A DNA stretch of 9,086 nt from positions 1-9,086 of the forward strand of contig JAURNZ010000068.1 of assembly GCA_030829925.1 (NCBI GenBank), written 5' to 3'. This DNA is from Gammaproteobacteria bacterium. Its GTDB lineage: Bacteria; Pseudomonadota; Gammaproteobacteria; Comchoanobacterales; Comchoanobacteraceae. The notes below the pieces were generated by a model. It was not told the origin of the DNA. It did no database searches and was given only the letters and a program-made list of their open reading frames with translations. The translations under genes and the position numbers were made by a program. Below are positions 1-6,469 of the stretch, in pieces. Position 1 is the first letter of the stretch, and every line of letters starts with the position of its first letter.

Positions 1-22
1 AATTAATTTATTCAAATACTTA

Positions 23-583
23 TTAAAGAATTCCAAGCTGTAATTTTGCAGCATCGCTCATCCGGTCCTGCGACCAAGGCGGATCAAAAACCATCTCAAT
101 ATCAACTTCACTCACTTCAGGTATTAACATAATTTTTCTCTTTACGTCTTCAACCAAAAAAGGCCCCATACCACAACCTGGTGCAGTTAATGTCATCGCT
201 ATAAAAGCTTTATAAAAGTCACCCTCTGCGGGCATACATTGACAACCATAAATCAAACCAAGATCAACAATATTAACAGGAATCTCTGGATCATAACAAG
301 TCTTTAGCAGCGCCCATGCACGATCATCAAGAGGAATAGATTTATCTTTTGCCTCGTCTATTGTTGTTGTATTCGGAACTAAACCTAATGCATCTACAGC
401 ATCTTCATGAATTAGGACTAAATTACCTTGTACTTGAACGGTAACACTACCACCCAATGCTTGAGTAATGCTTACCAGCGTACCTTTTGTTAACAATAAA
501 GGCTGACCCGCAGGCACTAGTGTAGCATCACAATCTGCCTTAAGTGCTATTGTTTGTCCTACTAAATGCTTAGCACTATTCAT
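23..583 (-). CDS. sufT: SufT, MIP18/DUF59-family Fe-S maturation protein
   Basis: The product has 186 residues, close to the usual SufT length. Residues 1-75 form the SufT-type N-terminal extension. Residues 88-175 form the MIP18 (DUF59/PaaD-like) domain, with CYDPEIPVNIVDLGLIY at 96-112 and TAPGCGMGP at 133-141, where Cys137 is the conserved family cysteine. SufT-family proteins help mature Fe-S proteins, presumably in the cytoplasm; the exact step is less well defined than for the core Suf proteins. The chosen ATG at 583 overlaps the sufA stop by 8 nt (ATGAATAG). A GTG at 592 would add three residues (MGK) but sits deeper inside sufA. It is the last gene of the sufS-sufU-sufA-sufT run. Only 22 bases follow the stop, and no terminator hairpin is visible in them. 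The identification is strong; only the start is slightly uncertain. Confidence 0.92.
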   Translation of the reverse strand: MNSAKHLVGQTIALKADCDATLVPAGQPLLLTKGTLVSITQALGGSVTVQVQGNLVLIHEDAVDALGLVPNTTTIDEAKDKSIPLDDRAWALLKTCYDPEIPVNIVDLGLIYGCQCMPAEGDFYKAFIAMTLTAPGCGMGPFLVEDVKRKIMLIPEVSEVDIEMVFDPPWSQDRMSDAAKLQLGIL

Positions 584-923
584 TTTGCCCACGCTTCATA
601 TTAAAACTTTCGCCACAACCACAAGCATTTTGTGCCTGAGCATTGAAGAATACTACTTTTGTTTGACCCAAAGAAGCTTGCTCTAAATCAACAGAAGTTT
701 CAGACAAATATGCTTGACTAGACTTATCAACATACAAGTTTACTTCTTCGTAAGGCAACCTTATTACACCATTTGGCTCGTCTTCAACAAATTCCATATC
801 ATACTTAAGACCAGAACACCCTGCTTGCTTAACTTTAAATACAAGACCATTGCATTGCTTCTTATCAATAATCTTTTTAAAGTGCTTTCTTGCTGATTCG
901 GATATATTTAATTGCTTCATCAT
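576..923 (-). CDS. sufA: SufA/IscA-type (A-type) Fe-S cluster carrier
   Basis: This A-type carrier binds and delivers Fe-S clusters to target proteins. With the ATG at 923 it has 115 residues, in the IscA/SufA range. The three ligand cysteines are Cys36 (QAGCSGLKY) and Cys101 and Cys103 (NACGCGESF), giving the family spacing C-X64-C-X-C. The open frame extends upstream to 965, but that would place 14 atypical residues (MHVQVKVRQLQSDF) before the family-like start MMKQLNISESARKH and overlap sufU by 38 nt. A start at 923, or the adjacent ATG at 920, leaves 4 nt after the sufU stop. A weak GAG-type ribosome binding site lies just upstream, within the end of sufU. Sequence alone does not firmly separate SufA from IscA or ErpA; the suf neighbourhood favours sufA. 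Confidence 0.92.
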   Translation of the reverse strand: MMKQLNISESARKHFKKIIDKKQCNGLVFKVKQAGCSGLKYDMEFVEDEPNGVIRLPYEEVNLYVDKSSQAYLSETSVDLEQASLGQTKVVFFNAQAQNACGCGESFNMKRGQNE

Positions 924-927
924 AAAA

Positions 928-1380
928 TCACTCTGTAGTTGCCTCACCTTCACCTGCACATGCATTTTTTAGGGCATGCCATGATAAAGTAGCACACTTT
1001 ATTCTACTGGGATATTCTTTTACTCCCTCTAAAACTGATGCTTTTCCGAGTCTTTCCATAGCTTCATCTGAAACATCTTGAGTCACTAACATGGCATTAA
1101 AATCTTCTACTAAACCATTTGCTTTATCTATATGTTTACCCTTGACCAGCTCTGTAAGCATGGAGGCAGACGCCATCGAAATAGCACATCCTTCTCCAGT
1201 AAATTTAACATCCTGAATAACATCATTGTCATCAATGATTAAAAATATTTCTAATTGGTCACCACATAAAGGATTAAACCCTTTTTGCTTATGAGTTGGG
1301 TTTTCAAGCTCACCAAAATTTCTTGGACATTTACCATGATCAATGATCATTTGCTGATATAGTTGTAGAAGTTCATTCAT
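928..1380 (-). CDS. sufU: SufU-type zinc-dependent sulfurtransferase / sulphur acceptor for SufS
   Basis: The 150-residue protein belongs to the IscU/NifU-N fold family, SufU subtype. The zinc/sulphur ligands are visible: Cys39 and Asp41 in NPLCGDQ, Cys65 in TGEGCAIS and Cys129 in RIKCATLSW. They match the Cys41/Asp43/Cys66/Cys128 set of Bacillus SufU by local comparison. Two points favour SufU over the scaffold IscU: the extra segment at about 85-126 ahead of the last cysteine, and the absence of the IscU LPPVK motif that HscA recognises. Its expected job is to accept persulfide sulphur from SufS and pass it to SufBCD. It overlaps the sufS stop by 8 nt (ATGAATGA), so translation is probably coupled. 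I saw no clear ribosome binding site upstream. No SufE gene is present in the window, which fits SufU as the SufS partner. Confidence 0.9.
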   Translation of the reverse strand: MNELLQLYQQMIIDHGKCPRNFGELENPTHKQKGFNPLCGDQLEIFLIIDDNDVIQDVKFTGEGCAISMASASMLTELVKGKHIDKANGLVEDFNAMLVTQDVSDEAMERLGKASVLEGVKEYPSRIKCATLSWHALKNACAGEGEATTE

Positions 1381-2599
1381 TTGAAAATATTTTTTTTACA
1401 GTGTTTAACCCATCAAATAAGTGATCAATTTCTAATTTTGTGTTGTACACGCCTAATGAAGCTCTTACCAGAGCCGGCACACTCAAAGTATGCATGAGCG
1501 GCATTGCACAATGGTGACCTGCCCTGATTGCAACACCATGACTATCCAATATTGTAGCAACATCATGTGCATGAACACCTTTAACTAAGAATGAAAAAAC
1601 ACCTATACGATTGTTTTTTGGACCATACAAAATCAAATCATCTCTTTGTTTAAACTTTTCCAAGGTATATGCCATTAAGTCATCTTCGGCTTCTTTAATA
1701 TTATTTATACCAAGCTCATTCAAATATAACAGTGCTTGTGACATACCATATGCTTCTGCATATGCTGGCGTTCCTGCTTCAAACTTATGAGGTGGAGACA
1801 TAAATTCACTAGATTCATATGTAACTGAGGTAATCATGCTACCACCAGTTTGATATGGCACCATACGCTCAAGCAAAGAATGCTTACCATATAAAATACC
1901 AATACCTGTTGGGCCATAGTGTTTATGAGCAGAAAAAGTTAGAAAATCACAATCCAATGCTTGAACATCAACTTGGATGTGTGCTGGGCTTTGAGCAGCA
2001 TCTATTAAAAACTTAGCACCTACTTCATGCGCCCACTCAATCATTAAGCCAACATCATTTATAGTCCCTAATACGTTAGATATATGCGCAATTGAAACAA
2101 GCTTAGTATGCTTATTAAGCAATGATTTATAATGTATTAAATCTAACTCACCTGACTCTGTTAGATTAATCACCCTTATTTTTATGCCTTTTACTTTTGA
2201 AAGCATTTGCCACGGCACAATATTCGCATGATGCTCCATAGCGGAAATAATAACTTCATCACCTGCATCAAGCTGCTGACCAAAGCTAGATGCAACTAAA
2301 TTAATTGCTTCTGTACAACCTCTTACAAAAACAATTTCATCCGAACTTTGAGCATGAATAAAATTTGCTGCAACTTGACGGGCTTGCTCGTACTTTGCAG
2401 TTGCGACCTCACTTAAGTGATAAGCTCCCCGATGGACATTGGCATTGCTGTAACGATAAAAGTCTGATAGTGCATTTAATACTACGTCTGGTTTTTGAGT
2501 AGTAGATGCATTATCTAAGTAAATAACCTGCTTTTCGTTTGCTAGGTATTTAAAGTCTTTACGTATATTTTCTATGTTTAAACTTTTATTTTGAGACAT
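1373..2599 (-). CDS. sufS: SufS, group II cysteine desulfurase (PLP-dependent)
   Basis: SufS removes sulphur from L-cysteine, giving alanine and an enzyme persulfide for Fe-S assembly. Its 408 residues are typical. Visible landmarks are MEHHAN at 121-126 (His123 region), FLIDAAQS with Asp200, the PLP-binding lysine Lys226 in SAHKHYGP, the catalytic Cys364 in RAGHHCAMPLM, and RASLGVYN near 379-386. The short loop around Cys364 is group II (SufS/CsdA), not IscS. His345 in VHAHDV aligns with the Bacillus SufS histidine that takes over the zinc of SufU; as I recall it, E. coli SufS has Tyr in this place. This agrees with the adjacent sufU. The gene heads the second suf unit, separated from sufD by about 2.7 kb. 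It is divergent from the 509-residue gene across a 97-bp gap. The ATG at 2599 has no obvious ribosome binding site. Confidence 0.95.
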   Translation of the reverse strand: MSQNKSLNIENIRKDFKYLANEKQVIYLDNASTTQKPDVVLNALSDFYRYSNANVHRGAYHLSEVATAKYEQARQVAANFIHAQSSDEIVFVRGCTEAINLVASSFGQQLDAGDEVIISAMEHHANIVPWQMLSKVKGIKIRVINLTESGELDLIHYKSLLNKHTKLVSIAHISNVLGTINDVGLMIEWAHEVGAKFLIDAAQSPAHIQVDVQALDCDFLTFSAHKHYGPTGIGILYGKHSLLERMVPYQTGGSMITSVTYESSEFMSPPHKFEAGTPAYAEAYGMSQALLYLNELGINNIKEAEDDLMAYTLEKFKQRDDLILYGPKNNRIGVFSFLVKGVHAHDVATILDSHGVAIRAGHHCAMPLMHTLSVPALVRASLGVYNTKLEIDHLFDGLNTVKKIFSNE

Positions 2600-2640
2600 A
2601 TTTACTATTGTAACATGAATTAAAATTAGCCTCTAGCCTA

Positions 2641-2690
2641 TTTTGATCAACATAAACAGTATTGTGATCAAAAATTAAAATATTTATGTT
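2641..2690. repeat. Two interleaved inverted repeats in the divergent sufS gap
   Basis: The first repeat is TTTTGATCA (2641-2649) with its exact reverse complement TGATCAAAA (2665-2673), 15 bp apart. It can also be read as two direct TGATCAA boxes at 2644-2650 and 2665-2671, spaced 21 bp, about two helical turns. The second is AACATAAA (2649-2656) with TTTATGTT (2683-2690). They lie between two divergent starts, so an operator for a dimeric regulator is possible. The arms are AT-rich and chance is a real alternative. No known box (Fur, FNR, IscR) fits cleanly. Confidence 0.4.
2653..2681 (+). promoter_or_regulatory. Candidate promoter for the 509-residue gene
   Basis: TAAACA at 2653-2658 (4 of 6 to the -35 consensus) and TAAAAT at 2676-2681 (5 of 6 to the -10 consensus) are 17 bp apart. 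Transcription would begin near 2688, about 9 nt before the ATG. A second pair, TTGTGA at 2662-2667 and TATGTT at 2685-2690, also has 17-bp spacing but matches less well. Such matches are common in AT-rich DNA, so this is tentative. Confidence 0.3.
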
Positions 2691-2696
2691 AGCACT

Positions 2697-4226
2697 ATGC
2701 CATCTCAATTCGATTTAAAAACTCACACTACTCAATTAACGAACCTTCTCAGCCAGCCCATCCTTAACCTAGATAGTTGGATTAAAGCTTTAACGCTTTT
2801 CCACGCTTGCATTCAAGAAAAACTCACGAACCAGAAACAAACACACTTATCTGCTTGCCAACAAACACTACAAGCATTGAGTCATATTCAAAAATCTAGA
2901 ACAACACCTGTATTTATTGGGATTAAACTATCAGATTGGTTGTTTGTGATACAACATATGATTTTAAAGCAACAGTTGCTCCATCTTTTAGACAACCAAA
3001 AAGCCCGAGAAATTCTTTTCTTTAGCCAATTATTTGAAAAAAATATTTTTATAAACCCAGCATACATTCATCCACAGCCTTTTAAAATTTCAGCAATGAT
3101 AGAATCTTTAATTCAATATAACTATCTAAGGCCCAATTACCAACTCTGTAAGAGTTGGCCAATCGTGCAACATCATTTACAAAAGCTCTTACCTAGTAAA
3201 GCCACCCAACTCATTTATGCTTTTATATTTTTACCACAGAATTTAAGTAAGCCCGTTCAATCAAAAATAATATCAAAGATGTCTATTACAACACAAAACA
3301 AAACAAAGCCATCTTTTGACATAAAAACCATTCAGCCATTTCTTCATAAATCTAATCAACAAATTAATCATGAAGACCTTCTCTCCTTTTTACTGATAAA
3401 TAACAGTTATACACTGATAGACATATTTACAGCTATTATTCCTTTACCGTGGATAGATTTAGCAAATTTAATGGAATCTATGTCTGCTAACCAAAAAAAG
3501 TTTTTTATCGAAAAAATTGCCCCTTACACCATTCATCACAATCAATTGTGCTCACTGCTTGCATTGTTAAAAACCACTTCTAATCATGTAAATAGGATAG
3601 ATTCACCAACACTTCAGTATTGGGTAGATGTGTGCCAAAACATTTATGATCAAAACATTGCCCTAATGGCTAGAAGACAACACCAAATCAGGTATATTTG
3701 TCAGCACCCAATCGGAATAAAGAGTCTTGAACAGGTACTGACACATTTCAAGATAACCATTGAAAACCCTTATGAATGGCTGACGCCTATTTTTATTGAC
3801 CAATATACTGTGACATCAAAATCAATAATGCAACCACTTACATCTAAAAACCATATTTCAGAATACTTAATTGAGCGTCTGTTTAATCACAATTATCAAA
3901 AACCCCAAATATTCATACAACTTCGTAAAAAATTTATCTCAGACGTGCAACAATTAATTAACACCTACTTATCAACTAAACATTGGCTTAATTTCGAATG
4001 GTTATTTGGAAAAGAAAGTAAGGAAGATTTATTCTCATATAAACAAACCTTAAAGCAAGCAGTTGATGCGTTTGAGGTAGAGACAGACTTTACAAAAGTA
4101 ATACGTTATCTTCGCCATATTACCGAGCAAAATTATTGCCGCACTCATGTGACGGACATGTCATTATTTTCTGAAATTTCTCAAATAGATTTAGCCTGTA
4201 CACTTCACCCAGCACTGTCAACTTAA
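2697..4226 (+). CDS. Hypothetical 509-residue protein, inverted within the suf locus
   Basis: I do not recognise this protein. It is the only credible plus-strand gene in the window. It begins at the ATG at 2697, ends with TAA at 4224-4226, and has no internal interruption across 1.5 kb. No signal peptide or clear membrane segment is visible. Composition is rich in Gln, Asn, Lys, Ile, Leu and His, with many amphipathic stretches such as about 90-117 (IKLSDWLFVIQHMILKQQ region onward), suggesting a mostly alpha-helical soluble protein. About eight cysteines are scattered with no CxxC-type metal motif. No upstream ribosome binding site is obvious. It is divergent from sufS and convergent with the 157-residue gene (37 bp between stops), so it is probably transcribed separately and is not part of the core Suf machinery. 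A lineage-specific or transferred gene is possible. Its reality as a gene rests on length, conserved-gene spacing and lack of an opposing ORF. Confidence 0.75.
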   Translation: MPSQFDLKTHTTQLTNLLSQPILNLDSWIKALTLFHACIQEKLTNQKQTHLSACQQTLQALSHIQKSRTTPVFIGIKLSDWLFVIQHMILKQQLLHLLDNQKAREILFFSQLFEKNIFINPAYIHPQPFKISAMIESLIQYNYLRPNYQLCKSWPIVQHHLQKLLPSKATQLIYAFIFLPQNLSKPVQSKIISKMSITTQNKTKPSFDIKTIQPFLHKSNQQINHEDLLSFLLINNSYTLIDIFTAIIPLPWIDLANLMESMSANQKKFFIEKIAPYTIHHNQLCSLLALLKTTSNHVNRIDSPTLQYWVDVCQNIYDQNIALMARRQHQIRYICQHPIGIKSLEQVLTHFKITIENPYEWLTPIFIDQYTVTSKSIMQPLTSKNHISEYLIERLFNHNYQKPQIFIQLRKKFISDVQQLINTYLSTKHWLNFEWLFGKESKEDLFSYKQTLKQAVDAFEVETDFTKVIRYLRHITEQNYCRTHVTDMSLFSEISQIDLACTLHPALST

Positions 4227-4263
4227 AATAGCTATAGATTGAATTACTTTGCTTGCACATTTA

Positions 4264-4737
4264 TCAAGCTTTTACTATTGGTGATTCAGTATTAGATTCG
4301 TCATTAGATTGATTAATTGAATTAAACACAGAAATTGAAGATAGCGTTTTTTGAAGCACTGGCTCTAATTTTGATAAACCATCCTGAATCTCTTTCTGAT
4401 TTTTTTGATTGAAATAACCTGCTTGTGATAAAACCGACATATATTGTGAGGCCTTCGTTGGACAAATTTTATGTTTTTGATATTCAGATTTAAACAAAGT
4501 TAAAAATAACTTAACATCAAAACCAATATCCTTAAAATATATATGTGTTGAATTGGGAGAAATAATTTTATAAAGCACAACCGTTGCTTGGTAATTATCT
4601 ATTGCTGGGTTCGATTGACTATCGCGGGTGTTGATTTCTTGCTCTATGAGCGGTTGCCACACATGTAATCGCTCATTAAGGTCAGGTATCTGACGCATTG
4701 AGGTAAAAAATTTATTACTGTCATGATTATCGGACAT
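4264..4737 (-). CDS. Hypothetical 157-residue protein downstream of sufBCD
   Basis: I do not recognise this protein. It starts at ATG 4737 with a clear ribosome binding site (GGAG, 7 nt upstream) and ends with TGA at 4264-4266. Residues 1-50 are polar and include the amphipathic stretch IPDLNERLHVWQPLIEQEI (17-35). Residues 50-72 look like beta strands. Residues 75-135 look helical, with a single Cys around position 92 (KHKICPTKAS). The last 20 residues are Ser/Asn/Glu-rich and probably disordered. There is no signal peptide or membrane segment. It lies 48 nt after the SnoaL/NTF2-like gene on the same strand, so it may be the last gene of the sufBCD transcript. It is convergent with the 509-residue gene. 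Its function is unknown, and position alone does not show an Fe-S role. Confidence 0.7.
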   Translation of the reverse strand: MSDNHDSNKFFTSMRQIPDLNERLHVWQPLIEQEINTRDSQSNPAIDNYQATVVLYKIISPNSTHIYFKDIGFDVKLFLTLFKSEYQKHKICPTKASQYMSVLSQAGYFNQKNQKEIQDGLSKLEPVLQKTLSSISVFNSINQSNDESNTESPIVKA

Positions 4738-4743
4738 AAATCA

Positions 4744-4747
4744 CTCC
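4744..4747 (-). promoter_or_regulatory. Ribosome binding site of the 157-residue gene
   Basis: On the minus strand GGAG lies 6 nt before ATG 4737, within TATGGAGTGATTTATG. It is one of the best Shine-Dalgarno sequences in the window and is the main evidence that this unrecognised gene is translated from that start. Confidence 0.65.
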
Positions 4748-4785
4748 ATATAATTTCAGTATATCTTTTAAACCTTAAATCAATC

Positions 4786-5265
4786 TTAAGCGTTATGAAC
4801 AAATGGTAATGATGAGTGATGTAAAATAATTTTTAACTGACCATGCTCATCTAAAACATAACCAAAGGTATATTCAACTCTAACCGAATCATTTGCTGCA
4901 GATGTAAACATGTAATACCCCATCACAACCGCCATATCATGGTGAAAATAGGTGTTATGATTATGAAAATCGATTTTTTTCCAAGGCGTCAATGCAAAAC
5001 GCTGATCCTCTTTAAAATCATCATTACCACCTACAAAGTAAGATAACGCACTTTCAAAAGAAGCACGAAAAGGTACTTCAGCAGCCTTGGTTGGTTTAAA
5101 GAGAACAATCCCGTCATCCATTTGATATCCATATAACTCACTGATTAATGCGCTAGCAAGTGCCTTATAATCTTTACCATTTTTGAATGCTTGACCAATG
5201 GCAACTAAACCATCTGCCCATTTTTTTTGAGCATTAACAATTACTTCATTGGTAATAGCATGCAT
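4786..5265 (-). CDS. SnoaL/NTF2-like family protein in the sufBCD transcript (often mis-labelled phosphoribosyl-AMP cyclohydrolase)
   Basis: This 159-residue protein resembles a small-domain family common in Vibrio and relatives. Diagnostic stretches are GIVLFKPTKAAEVPFR (53-68), ALSYFVGGND (73-82), FHNHNTYFHHDMAVVMGYYMF (101-121 region) and VEYTFGYVLDEHGQLKIILHHSSLPF (to the C-terminus). The strand pattern and the HHSSLPF ending fit the SnoaL/NTF2-like (CaMKII-association-like) cone fold. Family members are often auto-named phosphoribosyl-AMP cyclohydrolase, but the cysteine metal motifs of HisI are absent, so that name should not be used. The relatives I remember carry an N-terminal signal peptide; this one has none and should be cytoplasmic. 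It begins 1 nt after the sufD stop with a good AGGAAAA ribosome binding site inside the end of sufD, so it is almost certainly co-translated with sufBCD. Its substrate or partner is unknown. Confidence 0.8.
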   Translation of the reverse strand: MHAITNEVIVNAQKKWADGLVAIGQAFKNGKDYKALASALISELYGYQMDDGIVLFKPTKAAEVPFRASFESALSYFVGGNDDFKEDQRFALTPWKKIDFHNHNTYFHHDMAVVMGYYMFTSAANDSVRVEYTFGYVLDEHGQLKIILHHSSLPFVHNA

Positions 5266-5266
5266 A

Positions 5267-6460
5267 CTATACTTTTCCTATTTCGTGTTTGGCAATACGG
5301 CTTCTAATCCATGACTGTACCGATTGATCTAAATCAGAAACAATTTCTTCGATAAATCCTTCGATTAACATGGCCTTAGCTTGATTTAAATCGATTCCTC
5401 GACTTCTCAAATAAAATAATGCCTTTGTGTCAAGCTCACCAATTGAAGAACCATGCTGACATTGAACATCATCAATATCAATCTCAAGCTCTGGTCGTGA
5501 ATATACCTCACAAGCTTTTGATAGCATCAAAGCACGAGCCAATTGTCTTGCATCCGTCTTCGGCGCCTCGTGTCCAACGATGGCTCTGCCATGAAATGCC
5601 GCTAAACCATTCCCATTGGCAACAGAATAGAACTTTTGCATACTTTGACCAGCAGGCGCAATGTGATGGGCATGAATGGCTTTGTGGTCACTTTGCCCAC
5701 TGGATGGCAATAATAACCCCGCCAAATGTGCACTTGCGTGAGATCCGACCATCATATAGATACGTTCATGGCACCAAGCTGCCTCAAAATTCAAAGCATC
5801 ATATCGAAATTCAGCGCGATCTTTTAAATCTATGTTATGATCCATCAACAATTTACTTTGTGGGGATGCCCAGGAGATAATTTGACAACTCCCCCCTGTT
5901 TCAACTTGAACATTAATTGATAAGTTTGTGACTGCTTGTGCAGAAATAGTGTTTATTCTTAGTCTTAAATGCGCATTTTTTTTAACATGTATGGTTAGTT
6001 TAACGTTCTGCCACTTTTTTTCTTCATCTAGAATACAATGTAACTGCTGATCTAAATACTTACCTTCAGCTACTTCAATATTAGCCCAGTCACTTAAACC
6101 TAACCAACCCAGTTGATTAAAAAAATCATCCGACCATGTAACTTTTTTCATATCTAAATGACCATGCGAAAAACAAGCTATTTCATCCACTTTGTTAGGC
6201 AAAAATTTGCCTTGCATACTAACTAAATCAGTTTCATTGGATAACAAATCATACTGAGTTAAATACACATCGTATGCTTGTTGGGTTTCTTTTTGAGCAA
6301 CCAATTCCCACGGCTCATTTAACCAGTGCAATTTAGCATAGCGCCAAATTTCTTGTTTGCTCGATGGCCAAGTAACATCTTGCCATAAGCTTTTCAAACC
6401 ATCCAGGTGATTACCAGCATAATCTTTTTGTAAGCATTGCTTAATAATTGAGTGAGTCAT
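5267..6460 (-). CDS. sufD: SufD, Fe-S scaffold complex subunit
   Basis: SufD pairs with SufB in the SufBC2D scaffold. The 397-residue length is slightly shorter than E. coli SufD but normal for the family. The conserved C-terminal half is clear: HGRAIVGHEAPKTDARQ at 290-306, the ELEIDIDDVQCQHGSSIGEL region at 324-342 and ALFYLRSRGI at 347-356. His336 in CQHGSS corresponds to the SufD histidine (His360 in E. coli) implicated in cluster binding at the SufB-SufD interface. The N-terminal 150 residues are divergent, as usual for SufD. The ATG at 6460 has an AAAGG ribosome binding site (6467-6471) overlapping the sufC stop, which supports both the start and coupling. Nine bases separate it from sufC, and the next gene starts 1 nt after its TAG. 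Confidence 0.95.
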   Translation of the reverse strand: MTHSIIKQCLQKDYAGNHLDGLKSLWQDVTWPSSKQEIWRYAKLHWLNEPWELVAQKETQQAYDVYLTQYDLLSNETDLVSMQGKFLPNKVDEIACFSHGHLDMKKVTWSDDFFNQLGWLGLSDWANIEVAEGKYLDQQLHCILDEEKKWQNVKLTIHVKKNAHLRLRINTISAQAVTNLSINVQVETGGSCQIISWASPQSKLLMDHNIDLKDRAEFRYDALNFEAAWCHERIYMMVGSHASAHLAGLLLPSSGQSDHKAIHAHHIAPAGQSMQKFYSVANGNGLAAFHGRAIVGHEAPKTDARQLARALMLSKACEVYSRPELEIDIDDVQCQHGSSIGELDTKALFYLRSRGIDLNQAKAMLIEGFIEEIVSDLDQSVQSWIRSRIAKHEIGKV

Positions 6461-6469
6461 ATAAAGCCT

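Noticed and set aside
584..592. SufT start at the GTG at 592
   Set aside because: It gains only three residues, has no better ribosome binding site, and breaks the compact ATGAATAG overlap.
714..896. 60-residue plus-strand open frame
   Set aside because: It is antisense to sufA, whose cysteine motifs are intact.
924..965. Longer SufA start at the ATG at 965
   Set aside because: It adds 14 atypical residues and overlaps sufU by 38 nt; the starts at 923 or 920 give the usual A-type length.
2600..2640. sufS promoter with TACAAT at 2607-2612 as -10 element
   Set aside because: No acceptable -35 hexamer lies at 16-18 bp; a sufS promoter must exist in this gap but I cannot place it.
2641..2673. 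FNR or CRP box at the TGATCAA repeats
   Set aside because: Half-site spacing does not fit TTGAT-N4-ATCAA or TGTGA-N6-TCACA.
4251..4274. Rho-independent terminator for the 509-residue gene (GCTTG / CAAGC followed by TTTTA)
   Set aside because: The stem is only 5 bp with a 9-nt loop and four T residues, and it overlaps the end of the opposing gene; too weak to call.
2697..4737. The 509- and 157-residue proteins as type IV secretion effectors
   Set aside because: The possible Legionellales affinity raises the idea, but no effector motif or convincing C-terminal secretion signal is visible.
4786..5265. Phosphoribosyl-AMP cyclohydrolase (HisI) as the product
   Set aside because: The HisI cysteine metal motifs are absent; the name is a common mis-annotation of this SnoaL/NTF2-like family.
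5419..5880. 153-residue open frame on the plus strand
   Set aside because: It is fully antisense to the conserved core of sufD and its translation resembles no protein family; a shadow of sufD codon use.
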